Below, piece by piece: positions 21,540 to 34,064 of a stretch of 64,000 bases of DNA. The notes beneath the pieces were generated by a model. It did no database searches. It worked only from the letters and a program-made list of their open reading frames with translations, and was not told where the DNA came from. This DNA is from Trichoplax sp. H2. Taxonomy: Eukaryota; Placozoa; Uniplacotomia; Trichoplacea. The position numbers and the translations under genes were made by a program. The stretch's first letter is position 1. Each line of letters begins with the position of its first letter. The stretch covers positions 124,001 through 188,000 of the forward strand of contig NOWV01000103.1 of NCBI GenBank assembly GCA_003344405.1, in the 5' to 3' direction.

Positions 21540-23156
21540 CGAAGTACTGTATATTATAGCTATTGAGAGCGACTATGTTTACTAATAAGAGTATGAGCGA
21601 TAGATCACATGTTCTTTTCATAATACGTATATTTAGAAATATTATAAAATAAGATTAAGATTTAATCATATTTTCAGGTAATTTAACTTTTACCTTGTTA
21701 TCGATATTAATCCTAATTGGAGCATTCGCGATTTGTTTGGTAGAACATTTAAATATTATTCCCTAATGAAGACGTTTATATTTATTGTTTTTAAGAATTT
21801 TCTTAATACGTTTGTGAATTGTTATTTTTGTCCATATTACTAATCTCATATATTATTTTTTTCAATTGCTGCTTTCCGGAGTAGTACGAACTTACGAATA
21901 GTGTAGTTCTCTAGACTCTAGTAATTAGTTATATATAACGCAGAGCACTTTACTACAGTCATTAGCTGCAACGACAATAATTATACTCTTGACTCTTATT
22001 TGATTCCATAGGCAAACGCATTTAGGCCCCCGCTGTGAGTGGGATAGATAGAAACATCGTACCTAGATTTATTGCCAGAAATGACCATAACTCGATTCTA
22101 TCTTAGATGAAACACCCTATCTTTCCGATAGGTTGAATTTATCGAATTTTAAGACTGGACATAGCTCGAAAGGAGTCGGTACAGTAGTCGATATTATAGT
22201 CAGGATGGTACAATTTTAAAGGGACAGTGGATAAACGTGACTACAAGTCGGCGGGGAGTAAGATCTTGGAGATCCATGTTAATCACGTGAATTGTGGATG
22301 GTTATCCTTTACTCTTCAAGGAAAAGATTCTCGAGTTTTCATGCTCCTATCTTGCAATCATAATCAGAGCAATATTAGGTACAGGCTAGATTGCCGTCAG
22401 AAATTTTAAATCAAGGAGTGCTGATCGATAAAAAATGAAACGAGTGACTACATGTAGTAAAAAGAAATTTTACTACAATTACGAAGAGATTTTTATCTCT
22501 CAAGAGTCGGCCTCATTTATTGCAAGTCTAAAATACTGAGCTCAATAGCTGCTTGATCCAACCTTCTCGATAGGATGATCGATCATATCTTGATTCATTC
22601 CAAATCCATGGCTAAAATCAATGAATCATTTAAAGAGCGATATCTTAACTAATTCTTCAGTTCAAAAATCAATATGGCCATGATTAGAATTGAACTTGTT
22701 TTAGTAAATGATAAATGGAGAAAATACCACTTGCGAAAATATCCTTGCATTAGTTTCAATAAACTGTCTACGTACTAATTGAGTTCCACCTGTTCTATTG
22801 AGTGGACAATATCTGATGTATAATTCATATAAAATACACACATCAGACTCCTTAAATCAATATTCGTTGACAGAAAATCAATTTATAACTTTAGGTCCTG
22901 AATTCTCCATTGACTCTATTTATAATTATTCAGCATCACTCTATGCTTTTAATTGTTGTATGCACTTGATTCTACTATACTGCACTACTGGACAGAGTAG
23001 GCAGACCGTGGCAACAGTATCAACAAATAGGCACCTGCCTTATATTTTTCCATTCTTCCGCTGACGTCATTTAGATCAAAGTCGATACATGTATTTAAGT
23101 CTTAACAGACCCAATCTTTTAATAATTCGATCGGTCTGCTAGGCTAAAGGAGCACC

Positions 23157-26100
23157 ATGGTGTCTTCGAGCTTTATCCTCTCCTTGATTTTCATCTATCT
23201 ATTTACTGGCGTCGTCTATTATCTACCGGGATCTAATCATCGTAATCATATTCATCATGACAACCGAGATTATTCTATTCTGGAGAGAAATTGCCGACAA
23301 CCCGAACAGATTCATCTAAGTGTTACTGGTAAACCCTCTGAACGTGTTATTTCATTCGTTGTTCAGATTAAAACATGTCCATCGCAAAGTTCTCTGCGAT
23401 ATGGTGTAAATCCAAATGATCTTTCCCAACATGGCCAAATTCATTGCCATGAATTTGCTGCCGTTAAAAGTGCTACCGGTAGAAGAAATCGTATCATTTC
23501 CATTCTCTACACCAAGGTAATTCTAGGGTCAATTTAATCGTTGCCATCAATAAAACAAGGTTACTCTACGCTTTTAACTCCTCTCTTTGTTGATTCTCAA
23601 CATGCATGATTATGTACTTCAATCGATAAAAAACATTATTCTGTTCTTTTAACTCATCTCTGTTGATTCTCAACTTGTTTGATGGTTCATTCCAGTCTAT
23701 TAACTCGTCAATGAGAAGTAATCATTCGATGATCAAATATTAGCACGTATTATTCCTCAGCTCCAAAAATGAAAATAATAATAGTTCTTATCGAAACGGG
23801 TAAAATGCCCTACATACTATTGCTAGAGAAGAAGTTTGAGCATCTGGAAATAGGCATCATGGAAAGCAGTAGTATTCAATTCATCATCGTGAATGGTAGT
23901 CCGATCTTTTCATTTTCAATCTGCTTTACATACAGTAACTAACGTCATGACTATGTATATATCTCATGAAAAATAAATAGGTAATCATAAGTACGGGCGA
24001 AATTAGTTACTGCTACTTCCACCTTCAAGTTTCAAATGTGATAAAACTTTAGTTTACAAGTAGGGGTTAATTTAACCAAATCTGCGAATAAGGTAAACTG
24101 CAAACATGTACCCCTTGAACAGAGTTAGGAGGTCAAATTCATCATGATCAGTATTGCTTCTTTCATACTCAACATGAAAATTACTGAAAAATACGAATCT
24201 ATTCTAGCTATTCGAGTGGAAATGTCATTGATAAGGTCATCGAAGGTTTTTATAATAATAATACTTTACAGACTTGTCTTTTGATTTATTCAAACTGGGA
24301 TTTATGTAGTCTCTGAAATGTTTTCCATATACTGAAGTTAAATGTGATCAGATAGCGCCATCGTGATCAGACATTTTAGTTATTTGCACGCGGTAAATTA
24401 TTTCCTCAGAAATCAAAAGGCTCATACTACTGCTGTCAAGGTCATCAGTAGAAATATCCTGAGACTGGTTTAAGGAATAAAATTTAGATAATTTCCGTAA
24501 CAGAATTAAATAGTTCCTTAGATACAGTCTTGATGTTATATCGTACATAAGTTTATATAATATTATCAGTCATACTTTACATCACTTCTCAGATGCAACT
24601 GTCGATAAAAATTCAAAACTTTCTAGATTTGACTACGTGTATGCAGAACTAATGGCCGATCTACATCGCATTAAATTTCGTACTTGATTAGTCTTCTTCT
24701 ACGTGTATGCAGACCTGACGGCCTATCTACATCGCATTAAATCTCGTACTTGATTAGTCTTCTTCTACATTAATTCTCAGATACAATGATTGCCTGATAG
24801 AAATTTGAAAAACTTCTATACTTAATTCTAAGTACACAGACGTGGTAGTATGCTTGAAAAACATCATCAATATCAAAAGGCGACTTAATTTAAGATAATA
24901 TTCTATCGTTCCGATCAAAATGAAAGTCGAAATTTTAGTGCTGTATCGATTAAAATCTTGTTTTCTTTATTAACGGTATGGCAATTTAAGGAGAAAAGGG
25001 ATTAAATTATTATCGATAATTGGACATTGAGTGGAAGGATAACCTACTACTATAGATTATAATAGTTCACCAGGAATTGATAAAGCTTGTTAAATAGAAT
25101 AGCAATTTTTCTTCCGTTAGTAATTAGAAAGGGCCACTACTAAATTTCGGAATATTTCTAGAAGTTTTCAAGTTAATTCCTATACAATAAAAAACTGACA
25201 TATTAATTTGTGCAATTTATAATTATTCATTATTGAAGATCTACACTATCGTCAAGACTATTAATTCGCCTGACTAATAGAGAATCTCATTTACACGGAA
25301 TTGTTTCATAAGTAAAGTAGAATATTATTCTGAATAGTAAGACAATTAATTGAATGTCTAACAAATTTATGTCAAGACTTTAGAGAAATCTTCCTTAATC
25401 ATAAAAATTATCTGGTTTAACCTCAAATTTCTTTTTGCTATTCTAATTAATTCATTTTTGAATATATCTACTTGTATCGCAATGTCTACTTTCATTAGTA
25501 TACAAAAATATTTACTAGCTGCAAAGTATAACAACGATATCTCTAATCTGATATAGACTGAAGTAAATTTTTCCCTTTAATTAGAAATCATCTACTCTAT
25601 ATATTCAGCGTGAGCGAAATTGATATCGATTAGCGGTATAAAGTTCTACACATTTTAGCTTCAATCAAACACTCATAAATAAGAGTACATTAATTTGAAA
25701 ATAAGGTACCTTACTGAAAAACCTCTAGCACAGAGGCTGTCATCTTCTTAGCGTCGTTTGTAGCATTTTTATTTCTTTCAATATTAGATCTGTTTAAAAT
25801 TCCCAATTAGTAACTAGTTGTAGTACTTTTTAAGTTAATTCTGCGATCGATTGCTTCAACCGAAAGATTATGTGGCAATATCTAGACGAAGAATCTAAAT
25901 AATATTTCTATAAGTAAATCATGTAAGATTCCTTCATTTATTTAGTTTTCGTCAAAATCTTGACATTTTTACTTTGAATTTCGTTTAGTGATAAATTCAT
26001 TAGTACATTATTTATTATTAAGTAAAGGGTTATTATAAAGACTTCAAGAACTTGTTTCTTTCATTTGCATATGACCAATTATCCATATATTTACATTTAT

Positions 26101-29100
26101 GAAAATTGTAATCGAGTCCGCCGATCAACAGCTTATTGAATAAATGTTCTACGTCAGTTAGGCTAAAATAAAGGGTTATCGTAAATTGCTGCCGTTGCTA
26201 GTGTAACTGCCTGACATTTTACGGTACTCATTCCAATTTTTAAAACTAAAATTCGATATCTATTTTATCCTTATAAGTAGATACTACTTAATGTAATATC
26301 GATAGTTTTGAAATAAATCCGGTTTTCAAGTGCAGGCATCGGTAGTTTGTTGAAGTATGAAAATAGACTGTAGTACTACAGTATGTTGTAGTCGCTATAT
26401 GAATTTTAAAAGTTGTTTTTGAGGTGGATAAGGGATGGTGAATTGATTGCACATTTGATATTAGAAATGCGAATGAAGTTTAGGTTTTATAGAGATCTAT
26501 TATATCGCTCTTACTATTGTATTGTTGATAATTAATTTATCACCCTGTTTTATATTTCGTTATCATTACTCTATACCTATAGTTGAAGGCTTTAACATGT
26601 ATTAAATTTACAAGACATATCATTTATACTTTCTTAGCTTACTGATTTAAAGATTAACAAGACGTATTACTACCAAGCATCTGCAGACGGTTGCTCAAGC
26701 TCTGTGTATAATTTTACTACACAAAAGAAGCCACAAAGATATGGCGTAAGTTACTTATTATTTACCTAAAGTCTATTCTAGTTATATAACTATGATAATA
26801 ATAAATTTTTAAATTATCATATCCTGCTGAATATGATATAGATGATTAATTTTGTAATTTAAAATGTTTCATAAGCTTGACACCGTTAATTTAAATATTA
26901 CTAACTACACTGCTTCAAGAATAGAGCATATTTAAATTTGTTCGTGTTGAATACGGCTAAATTACAATATTATGTAGGATTGGATAAAGAGTGAATGGCT
27001 TATCTTGATATTTAATGTTATAAGTTGAAAACACATTAGCATCATCCAAATAGTAAATCTTGCTCCTATCAAATAGCATTAATAATAACCTATGATAGAA
27101 TACCTTTCAACTATAAACTATGAAATATAGGTTTTATTACTATAAATCAATTGGAACAGTATCATAAACACTCGCCGAACAATGTATATTGCAAATTTAT
27201 TAGAAGTTAAATTTCTAATTTACTTAATTTAATTATTTTTCCTCATTAATTATAAATATAACGTACGGTTTTATTTGATATAGTAGTTTTATCAGTTCTT
27301 AATACGGCTTTGTAAACAATATGTGTAACAATTATCAGGTCTACGGCGATTTTGGACTGAAAAATGATGTTAGTTTCAACCAGTTAGTTACGGAAATGCA
27401 AGAAAGACAGTTCGATATGTTTCTACATGTTGGGGGTAAGACAATTGATTTCATTTTTAATCAACTTTATTATAGGCTAATATGCTAATTTTATGACTTA
27501 TCTGCTCCTCTCTTTTCATTATACTATATGCTTGGTTTTTATCGAATATGGATATTCTTCAATAATTGTAAGATATCGCGTATGATTTACATGACGATTA
27601 TGGCAGAACGGGAGATAAGTTAGTTGATCTACAGTATAATAAAATTATCATTATTACACAAGCTTGAAATATAAACTAGTCATTTCGCTATTAAGTTATT
27701 AGATCATCATTAATTGCTGTTTGTTAATATGATTTAATAGATTTCTTAGAATGATTCAACCTTTAACCACAACAACACCTTACATGGTCTTACCCGGTAA
27801 TCATGAGGTAAAATGAATTTTATTTGCTGATTTATGATTAATCTATCACCGATATAAATAGTATGACTAGAAGGTTATAATTATTGTGACTTATGCATAT
27901 CTTTTACTATCTACTTAGCATTATAGCAATTTCTCTCAATACCAAAATCGTTATGCCGGTATGGCAGCTGGCGTTGGTATCAACAGTGGTAGCAATACAA
28001 ACTTATGGTGAGTCATTTCATTTAAATTTTATCCACCACTTAAATGATGACTAAAATCATCTACAAGATGGAATAGACATTTATCTATAAATAGTTAGAA
28101 CAGATTGATAGAACATTATTATATTCATGACTGATCGAAATTAAAAGACAAACATAAATTACTACTTATAATACATAGTTACTAATTATTTGGAATAAAA
28201 GCATCACTTCATTTACGAAAGTGTTTTTCAACCTCATAATATTAGTGCAAAGTTTTTTATTTTTATTTTCGTTCTATTATAGATTTAATTTAAAATTAGA
28301 TGACCTATCGCATTTAGACTCTAAAATATCGCTTATATTATTTATTTAGAAAAAATTTTTAATGCTTTAACTTTGGTGGAAAGTTAATTACCATTATTTT
28401 ATTTAAAATCTATCAGCTTAATGATTCTGATATAACTACAATATGCATATTAAGAGGCTGCTCATATATATTTTATCTACTGTTTATGAACTGCTGGTAA
28501 ACAAAATATAAAGTACAAAAAATCTTAAATTCTTTGTATGGGCTCATGAATAAGTAAATTTAACTCAAATACATTAATAAGGTCATCGTTACGTCGAAAG
28601 GGCGTAAATAAATAATTTGGAAATATTTTTAAATGATCTATGTACCTATTTCTAACGTAATTATTATTAATATCTAAATAATTGGCTCATGATTATATAC
28701 AATTATGTGGATAAGCTTTATTATTAAGTTATTAGTTGAGAATATTATCCTGTTTTACTCTATGCATACGCGTATTGAAGATTGAATTCAATGAGATACT
28801 TAAAATATGCTCTACCAAATTTCACTATAGTCTCTTTTCATGGAGTAATAATTATTTAATGAAGGTCAACGGTACTACTAATTTATTATTTACGGATTGA
28901 AATATTATAAATTTTTTATATATTTATCATTCAAATGCTACAGGTATAGCTTTGACCAGGATAACATCCACTTTGTTGCGATCGATACGGAAGTTTACGC
29001 GTACTATTCGGATCCGGTACTGATTTCCTACTCTATTATCGCATAATAACTTAACTCGGCTTATGTAGTGAAACTATATTTCCATCTCTGACTTTAATAA

Positions 29101-30479
29101 AATCAATAGGTACAAATTGAACGCCAAATAGAATGGCTAGCCAAAGATTTAAAGAAGGTAAAGAAAATAGCATAGTAAAGTAAATAATTCATATAGTTTG
29201 CTGTTGGTATTGTTGAACTTTGTAAATTAAGTTGAAAATAAATGAATAGGATTTAATTTGAAGAGTTATGGTTATCACACAGTAACAATATTCATGATTT
29301 TTTTACAGGCCAATGAGAATCGTGATAAAACTCCATGGATCATTATGTTGGCCCATAAGGTAATTAATTAGCAATTACGATAATTTTGTAGTTTGAAATT
29401 TATTAAGAACTTGTAACGTTATTAGTAGCTGGCAATGTAAGAACTTATTACCAACTTTATTATCCTTGTCAATTTCCAATGTAATATTTGTTAGGCATGG
29501 TGGATGGATCGCACAGATTTCTCGAAATTCTCTCCATTGCTGCATAAATACGGAGTCGACTTATTTATCTGTGGACATCAGCACAATTATCAACGTCTTT
29601 ATCCAAGTAAGTCTATCTTTAGGATTTATGTGTACATTTAATTCGAATTAATCCATATTTTCTTTTGACGTAACTGATTTTCTTTTTTCACTAATTTATG
29701 TCGTAGCTTATATGGATGAAATAGATCATCAAGCCGATAAAAATCGCTTTGTTAATCCGAAATTCGCAACAGTTCTTGTTGTTGGTTCTCCTGGAAACCG
29801 TGAACGAATCTCACACGGCAAAGCACCAGATGATACGACGGTTTTCACAGATTTAGCTTATGGGTAATTAGAAATGAGTTTGTAGAAACAGTTTGCAATT
29901 ATCTCTATGAAAGTTGATTACTATATATTGTTCAGAGGTTGTAGTGGATGATCGTTTCTGAATATTTCGCATACCAATACCGTAATTAGAATGAATTCTA
30001 ATGCTTGCAGTACGATCGTTGATGATAAATGATCAACATATTTGACGTCAAATTAAACATTTTTAAGCATTCGTATTGCTATTGCATATTAGCAAAGACA
30101 CAGTCGGAAGAATTCTAAAATACTTGCCGGGTATACTGTATTCCTCACATTCACTTATTATCTCTTATAATTTGCACGTATATTCGGTTTAATATTTGTT
30201 GTATATTTTCTGTATAATATACAGTTACCATGAACCATTAATGATTCACCGCTTTATAAAGAAATAATTTATAGATTAAGATAGGTGTTGATATTAATGT
30301 ACTGATTCTTTCCATAATTTATTTTTATTTCGGAAAGATATGGTCATATGTTCGTTTACAATAATACTCACTTGCATTGGAAATGGGAATTAACCGGATC
30401 AGAATCTCTAAAGACTAATAAAGCAAAGGTGCTCGACGAGATGTGGCTAATTCAGGAAAAACATGGAATGAGGAATTAA
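23157..30479 (+). CDS. ACP7: ACP7-like purple acid phosphatase (secreted/lysosomal metallophosphatase)
   Basis: Twelve exons: 23157-23516, 26638-26745, 27339-27435, 27573-27618, 27741-27807, 27919-28007, 28944-29016, 29110-29157, 29309-29359, 29495-29606, 29707-29863 and 30338-30479. All splice sites are GT-AG and in phase, giving 449 aa against about 438 in human. The start has a perfect context (CACCATGG) and opens a hydrophobic signal peptide (residues about 5-23). An N-terminal beta-sandwich domain precedes the metallophosphoesterase domain. All seven ligands of the dinuclear Fe/metal site are visible: GDFG (D160), GDIAYD (D189, Y192), GNHE (N224), LAHK (H312) and GHQHNYQR (H341, H343). 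Sequons occur at N127, N145 and in the last exon (NNTH). Known family activity is hydrolysis of phosphomonoesters at acid pH. The loop between the fourth and fifth motifs is short and lacks the usual HRPMYCS segment. Intron 1 is 3.1 kb. Confidence 0.94.
24633..24764. repeat. Two-copy 66-bp tandem repeat in ACP7 intron 1
   Basis: The copies 24633-24698 and 24699-24764 are nearly identical. Each starts CTACGTGTATGCAGA and ends TTAGTCTTCTT with only a few substitutions, indicating recent duplication. The repeat lies inside the 3.1-kb first intron of the ACP7-like gene. Confidence 0.85.
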
Positions 30480-30948
30480 TCCGATAGGAAATAGTGATTT
30501 ATTCGTTGGCAATTAAATATTATTTTGATTGAACTAGTTTTTGCATTAATCCGTTTTAAAAACTTCTATTTCTTTAAAAACTATCTGTAGAGTATTGAAT
30601 GAATATCATCCCTTTAGCAATACGTAAAAGTAGTTACTACTTAAAAGTAAACGCATGCTTTCCCGGCAATTCAATCTAATTAAATTTTCCTATGCAGTAA
30701 TATCACGATGTATTTTTCTTACGGGAATAATTCTGGCGATAAACTAGATACAAAGTACACATTTTAAATTTTTGTATTTTGATTGTAAGATAGATTCAGC
30801 AGATAGTAGCAAAATCAAGTCTTGTTATCTCATTACAGGTACTTAAAATTTTTAAATGATGCACTTTATGAAAATGAAATTTTAAGATATTAAAGCTTAA
30901 AAAATAGTTTCTATTAATGTTCTGCACATGTACTATGCAAAGAAAACT
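30480..30948. other. Intergenic DNA between ACP7 and the ALDH array
   Basis: AT-rich sequence with no recognised feature. The duplicated ALDH unit begins at about 30949, so this is the outer, unduplicated flank of the array. Confidence 0.5.
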
Positions 30949-31064
30949 CAACTAGCACAAAGTGAGACATGATCTTCTACAATTTGCTTTCTTAATCATT
31001 GCATCCTCATCGTAGCCTGCTATTCCCAATTATAAGCTGCAATTGCGTTACAAAACGATCGTAC

Positions 31065-31112
31065 CTTTGTAAATTGAATTTCAGGTTTTGGGTTAAAAGT
31101 TGGTTCCGCCAT
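31065..31112 (-). pseudogene. Orphan first exon of an ALDH gene
   Basis: On the minus strand ATG 31112 opens 16 codons, [16 protein letters not shown], ending at AAAG/GTACGATC. The peptide is identical to exon 1 of ALDH-2 (40049-40096), and the donor site is intact. The exons that should follow, at lower coordinates, are absent: that DNA is the ACP7 gene on the other strand. The exon was therefore carried in as the edge of a duplicated block, or its gene body was deleted. It could still be transcribed from its copied promoter into 30.9 kb and below, but cannot make an enzyme. Confidence 0.85.
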
Positions 31113-32652
31113 AGTCTTGCTTTCGCCTCTTAGTCTTTATCCTACAATTTTTATGTAGTCTTGTTTGGTTACTTGCTGTCCTAAATACCTTTTTCGATAG
31201 CCAACGCTGATTCTGCTCAGTGTTCTGGCCATTACTCCATATATTTTGAAATCAACATAGCTGTTTGCAGTGTAGTCTATAATTAAGTTTCAGAGAGATG
31301 AAAGTTTTTCATTTCTCTATGGTGTTGACCGAGGTCATTATTTGTTAACTTCGATGGCCAGACCTGACTGGATCGTTAACTTAAAGTGAAATATTGAGCA
31401 GTTCCAGATGCAGTCTCAATAAATCTACTTGACCGTCCGTCGGATATATAGCATAATCCCTCAGGGTAAAACTTGCTACACTCGGCATTCGAGTTGGGTA
31501 GATCTAATTCCTTTCTTCCGTAAATGTCGTTGAAACGACAGTTTTTGGTTAATCCTTGCTTGGTCTCTCATTTCATGGAGAAAATTTCAATAAAATGGCT
31601 TACAATAACCGGCGTACCTAAAGGATTTACTATGGCATTGTAATTCATTTCTATCAAGAATACAGTTTCTGCCGGTTGCTCTACTGGCTGAATAGGAATT
31701 ACCATAGCATCCAAATATCTGTGGTAGGCTGGGTAGAAGGCGTTCCATTACAATTATTGATTCAAATGTTGGACCAGGCTATAAAATTAAACATTTCAGC
31801 GATACTTAGGGAACGAAACGATATCATATCTGATAAGTCCTACTCGCCATGCATTAAATCATAAAAATGGCTTGCATAAGAGCAATCGTGGAATCTTGCC
31901 ATAAATTGTAATTATCGTAGCAAATGGCTAGAAAGGAAAAAATTATAATCAAGAGCTTCGCTAACGTCAATCGGGTGAGATTATATTTTCAGTTAAAATG
32001 AATAACCCGATGTAACGAAACCTGTTCTGCGAAATCGATTCGATGTATAAATCCCGCAAAGAATTTTATAACAGGAAAAATTTCTTATAACAATAGACAT
32101 TAGAAAATACTTTGCAGAAATAGTCTAGCAGCTTCAATTGCAACTCTAACATGAGTATTGCCAAATAACATCACTTGAACTGACAGAACTTAATATGCAA
32201 ACGAAATTCTGCTGACAACATACCTGAATGATCAAAAACATTACTTATACTCGAATATAATTGTCAACTGTCTTTAGATTTGGCATTACTTTTAAGTTCG
32301 ATCTAATTTACTTCTACATAACATGTTGACAACGATAACTTATCCAACGACTTTACTACACCCGAGCTCTATGATTGCAAGTCATATCATCGTAATATTC
32401 TGTCCTCCGCATGCATTAAGCATAACATGACTAGTAGATTCAGAATATGATCTGATTTGGAACGGTCTAAACATGGGCTTTTCAACTCCGTGCATTCTGC
32501 ATCAGTCTAATAGCTGGAAAAAAAAATAATCTGCGGTAGATTCTGCAAATACGTACATTGCCATCGGGTCTAGATTTATTAACCCGGGTTTCTCTTACTG
32601 TTAGAAAAGAATAATCCCAAATTTTACTATTGCAAATCAGAACTTCATTATG

Positions 32653-32940
32653 CCCTGCACTCAGTATTGCTTAACCACAAAAATATCGTGAAAGCTTATA
32701 GTCAAGAAGTATCGCAAATCCAGCGTGGATTTTATCCTGACTTACAAAAGAGTAATCCGAAGTTTCTATACGCGTAAATCGGGTCGTCGTTATGTCTTGC
32801 ACTCGGTATTGATCAACCACAATAATATCTAGAATGGAATACTGTATGGCTAGGAAATATCATAAATTAGGCAAGGATTTTACCCTCGTCTGGAAGAGAA
32901 CAAATCTCGAGTTTTACTACTGCAAATCAGTTGGGAGTTT
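32653..32940. repeat. Decayed minisatellite-like units in ALDH spacer (period about 142 bp)
   Basis: Units begin at about 32653 (CCTGCACTCAGTATTG) and 32795 (CTTGCACTCGGTATTG). Each continues with AACCACAA.AATAT, then a GGATTTTA.CCT block and an ATACGCGTAAATC- or TGCAAATCAG-like end. A related partial unit precedes them. The paralogous spacer carries the same two units at about 40861 and 41009. Confidence 0.65.
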
Positions 32941-34064
32941 TTCTAGTCCCTGTCGGCAACAAACCTACAGAAACCATAAATAATGCTCAGTTCCTTTCTT
33001 GCTATATGACTCTTACTAGGTTGCGTCGGTAAAGTAAAGCAAAGTAAGTACTGAAGAATGACGGTGAGGGGATAAAATGGGATAATTATTAAACAGTATT
33101 CATACTTACTCTATTAGCTATACTGTTAGCGTAAAAACTACCTAACTGTAGCGAACTTGACCAAGCCATATTTACAAAGTAAATGGTACTGTATCGTTAA
33201 TTGGCAGTAGAGTCCAAATTGCAGGGACTCTAGCGGGTAGAATGAAGTTGAATTTGATGGTAAGCTACAGTAAATAAGAATTAATTGACTAAACAAACAT
33301 CGTAGATAGCACATTAGATACTAAGAGAGAAGCTTTCTTTCAATGATCTTGTGTCCTTTAGCTCTCCATTAGCAAACGTTACCATAAATAAAAATATACC
33401 ACTGGAGTTCATTAACTGCTATAGAGTACCAGTAAAAAGTCTTACGCCTTTTCCCATCAAAAGTTAACAGAAAAATGGTGACATGCTGAAGACAGTACGT
33501 AAGTAGTTGGTAGAGAGCTAAAAGCAACTATAAGCCATCGAAAAATTGACCAATATGCTCACAGTACAGTATAATGAATATCGCAAACTTATGTATATAC
33601 GAGTATACTAAGTATTGTTTGCTACTTAGATTTAATATGCAATGAAAGGTTTAGCTGTAGATGAAAAAAAAATTGACTACGTGTATTGCAATCGCCGTAC
33701 ATGAGACAATACAATGAATTGGTTCTATTTTTGTTAAAAATTTTAATTAGTATTTCGGCGTAGGGCTACGTACCGGTACAATAATAGTAGTAAGGATAAA
33801 ATTTTGTTAAGAGATTAGTTTTATTGTAGTATAGTAGTATTTATGTAATGATTCTAACTATGAGAAAAGGTGTATCTAAAATGATACATGTTGTATTGCT
33901 TAGCGAAGTAAAGGTACTGTATATGCGTACCATAGACAAGCATACAGTGCAAATGGTGGACTGTACTTACAACATAGAATCGAATAGTAAAATAATATGT
34001 AGTAAGTGTAGAGATAGCTTTTACTATTGATGATGTGAATGATAATTTCCCTAAAAATCAGTCT

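Larger units (their letters stand above)
20479..23156. other. Divergent intergenic region between ZCCHC9 and ACP7 starts
   Basis: About 2.7 kb separating two divergent start codons, so it should hold both promoters, although no core element stands out. It contains an imperfect inverted repeat (20852-20890) and a diverged tandem duplication (20906-21187 and 21274-21539). No exon was recognised. The frames at 22227-22409 and 22798-23064 show no family similarity. Confidence 0.5.

Noticed and set aside
22798-23064. 88-codon frame just upstream of ACP7
   Set aside because: No Kozak context, motif or splice link to ACP7, whose own start has a perfect context and a signal peptide.
32653-32940. Regularly spaced repeats that might suggest a CRISPR-like array
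   Set aside because: The repeats are long, diverged and contiguous, with no short constant repeat and unique spacers, and the DNA is eukaryotic.
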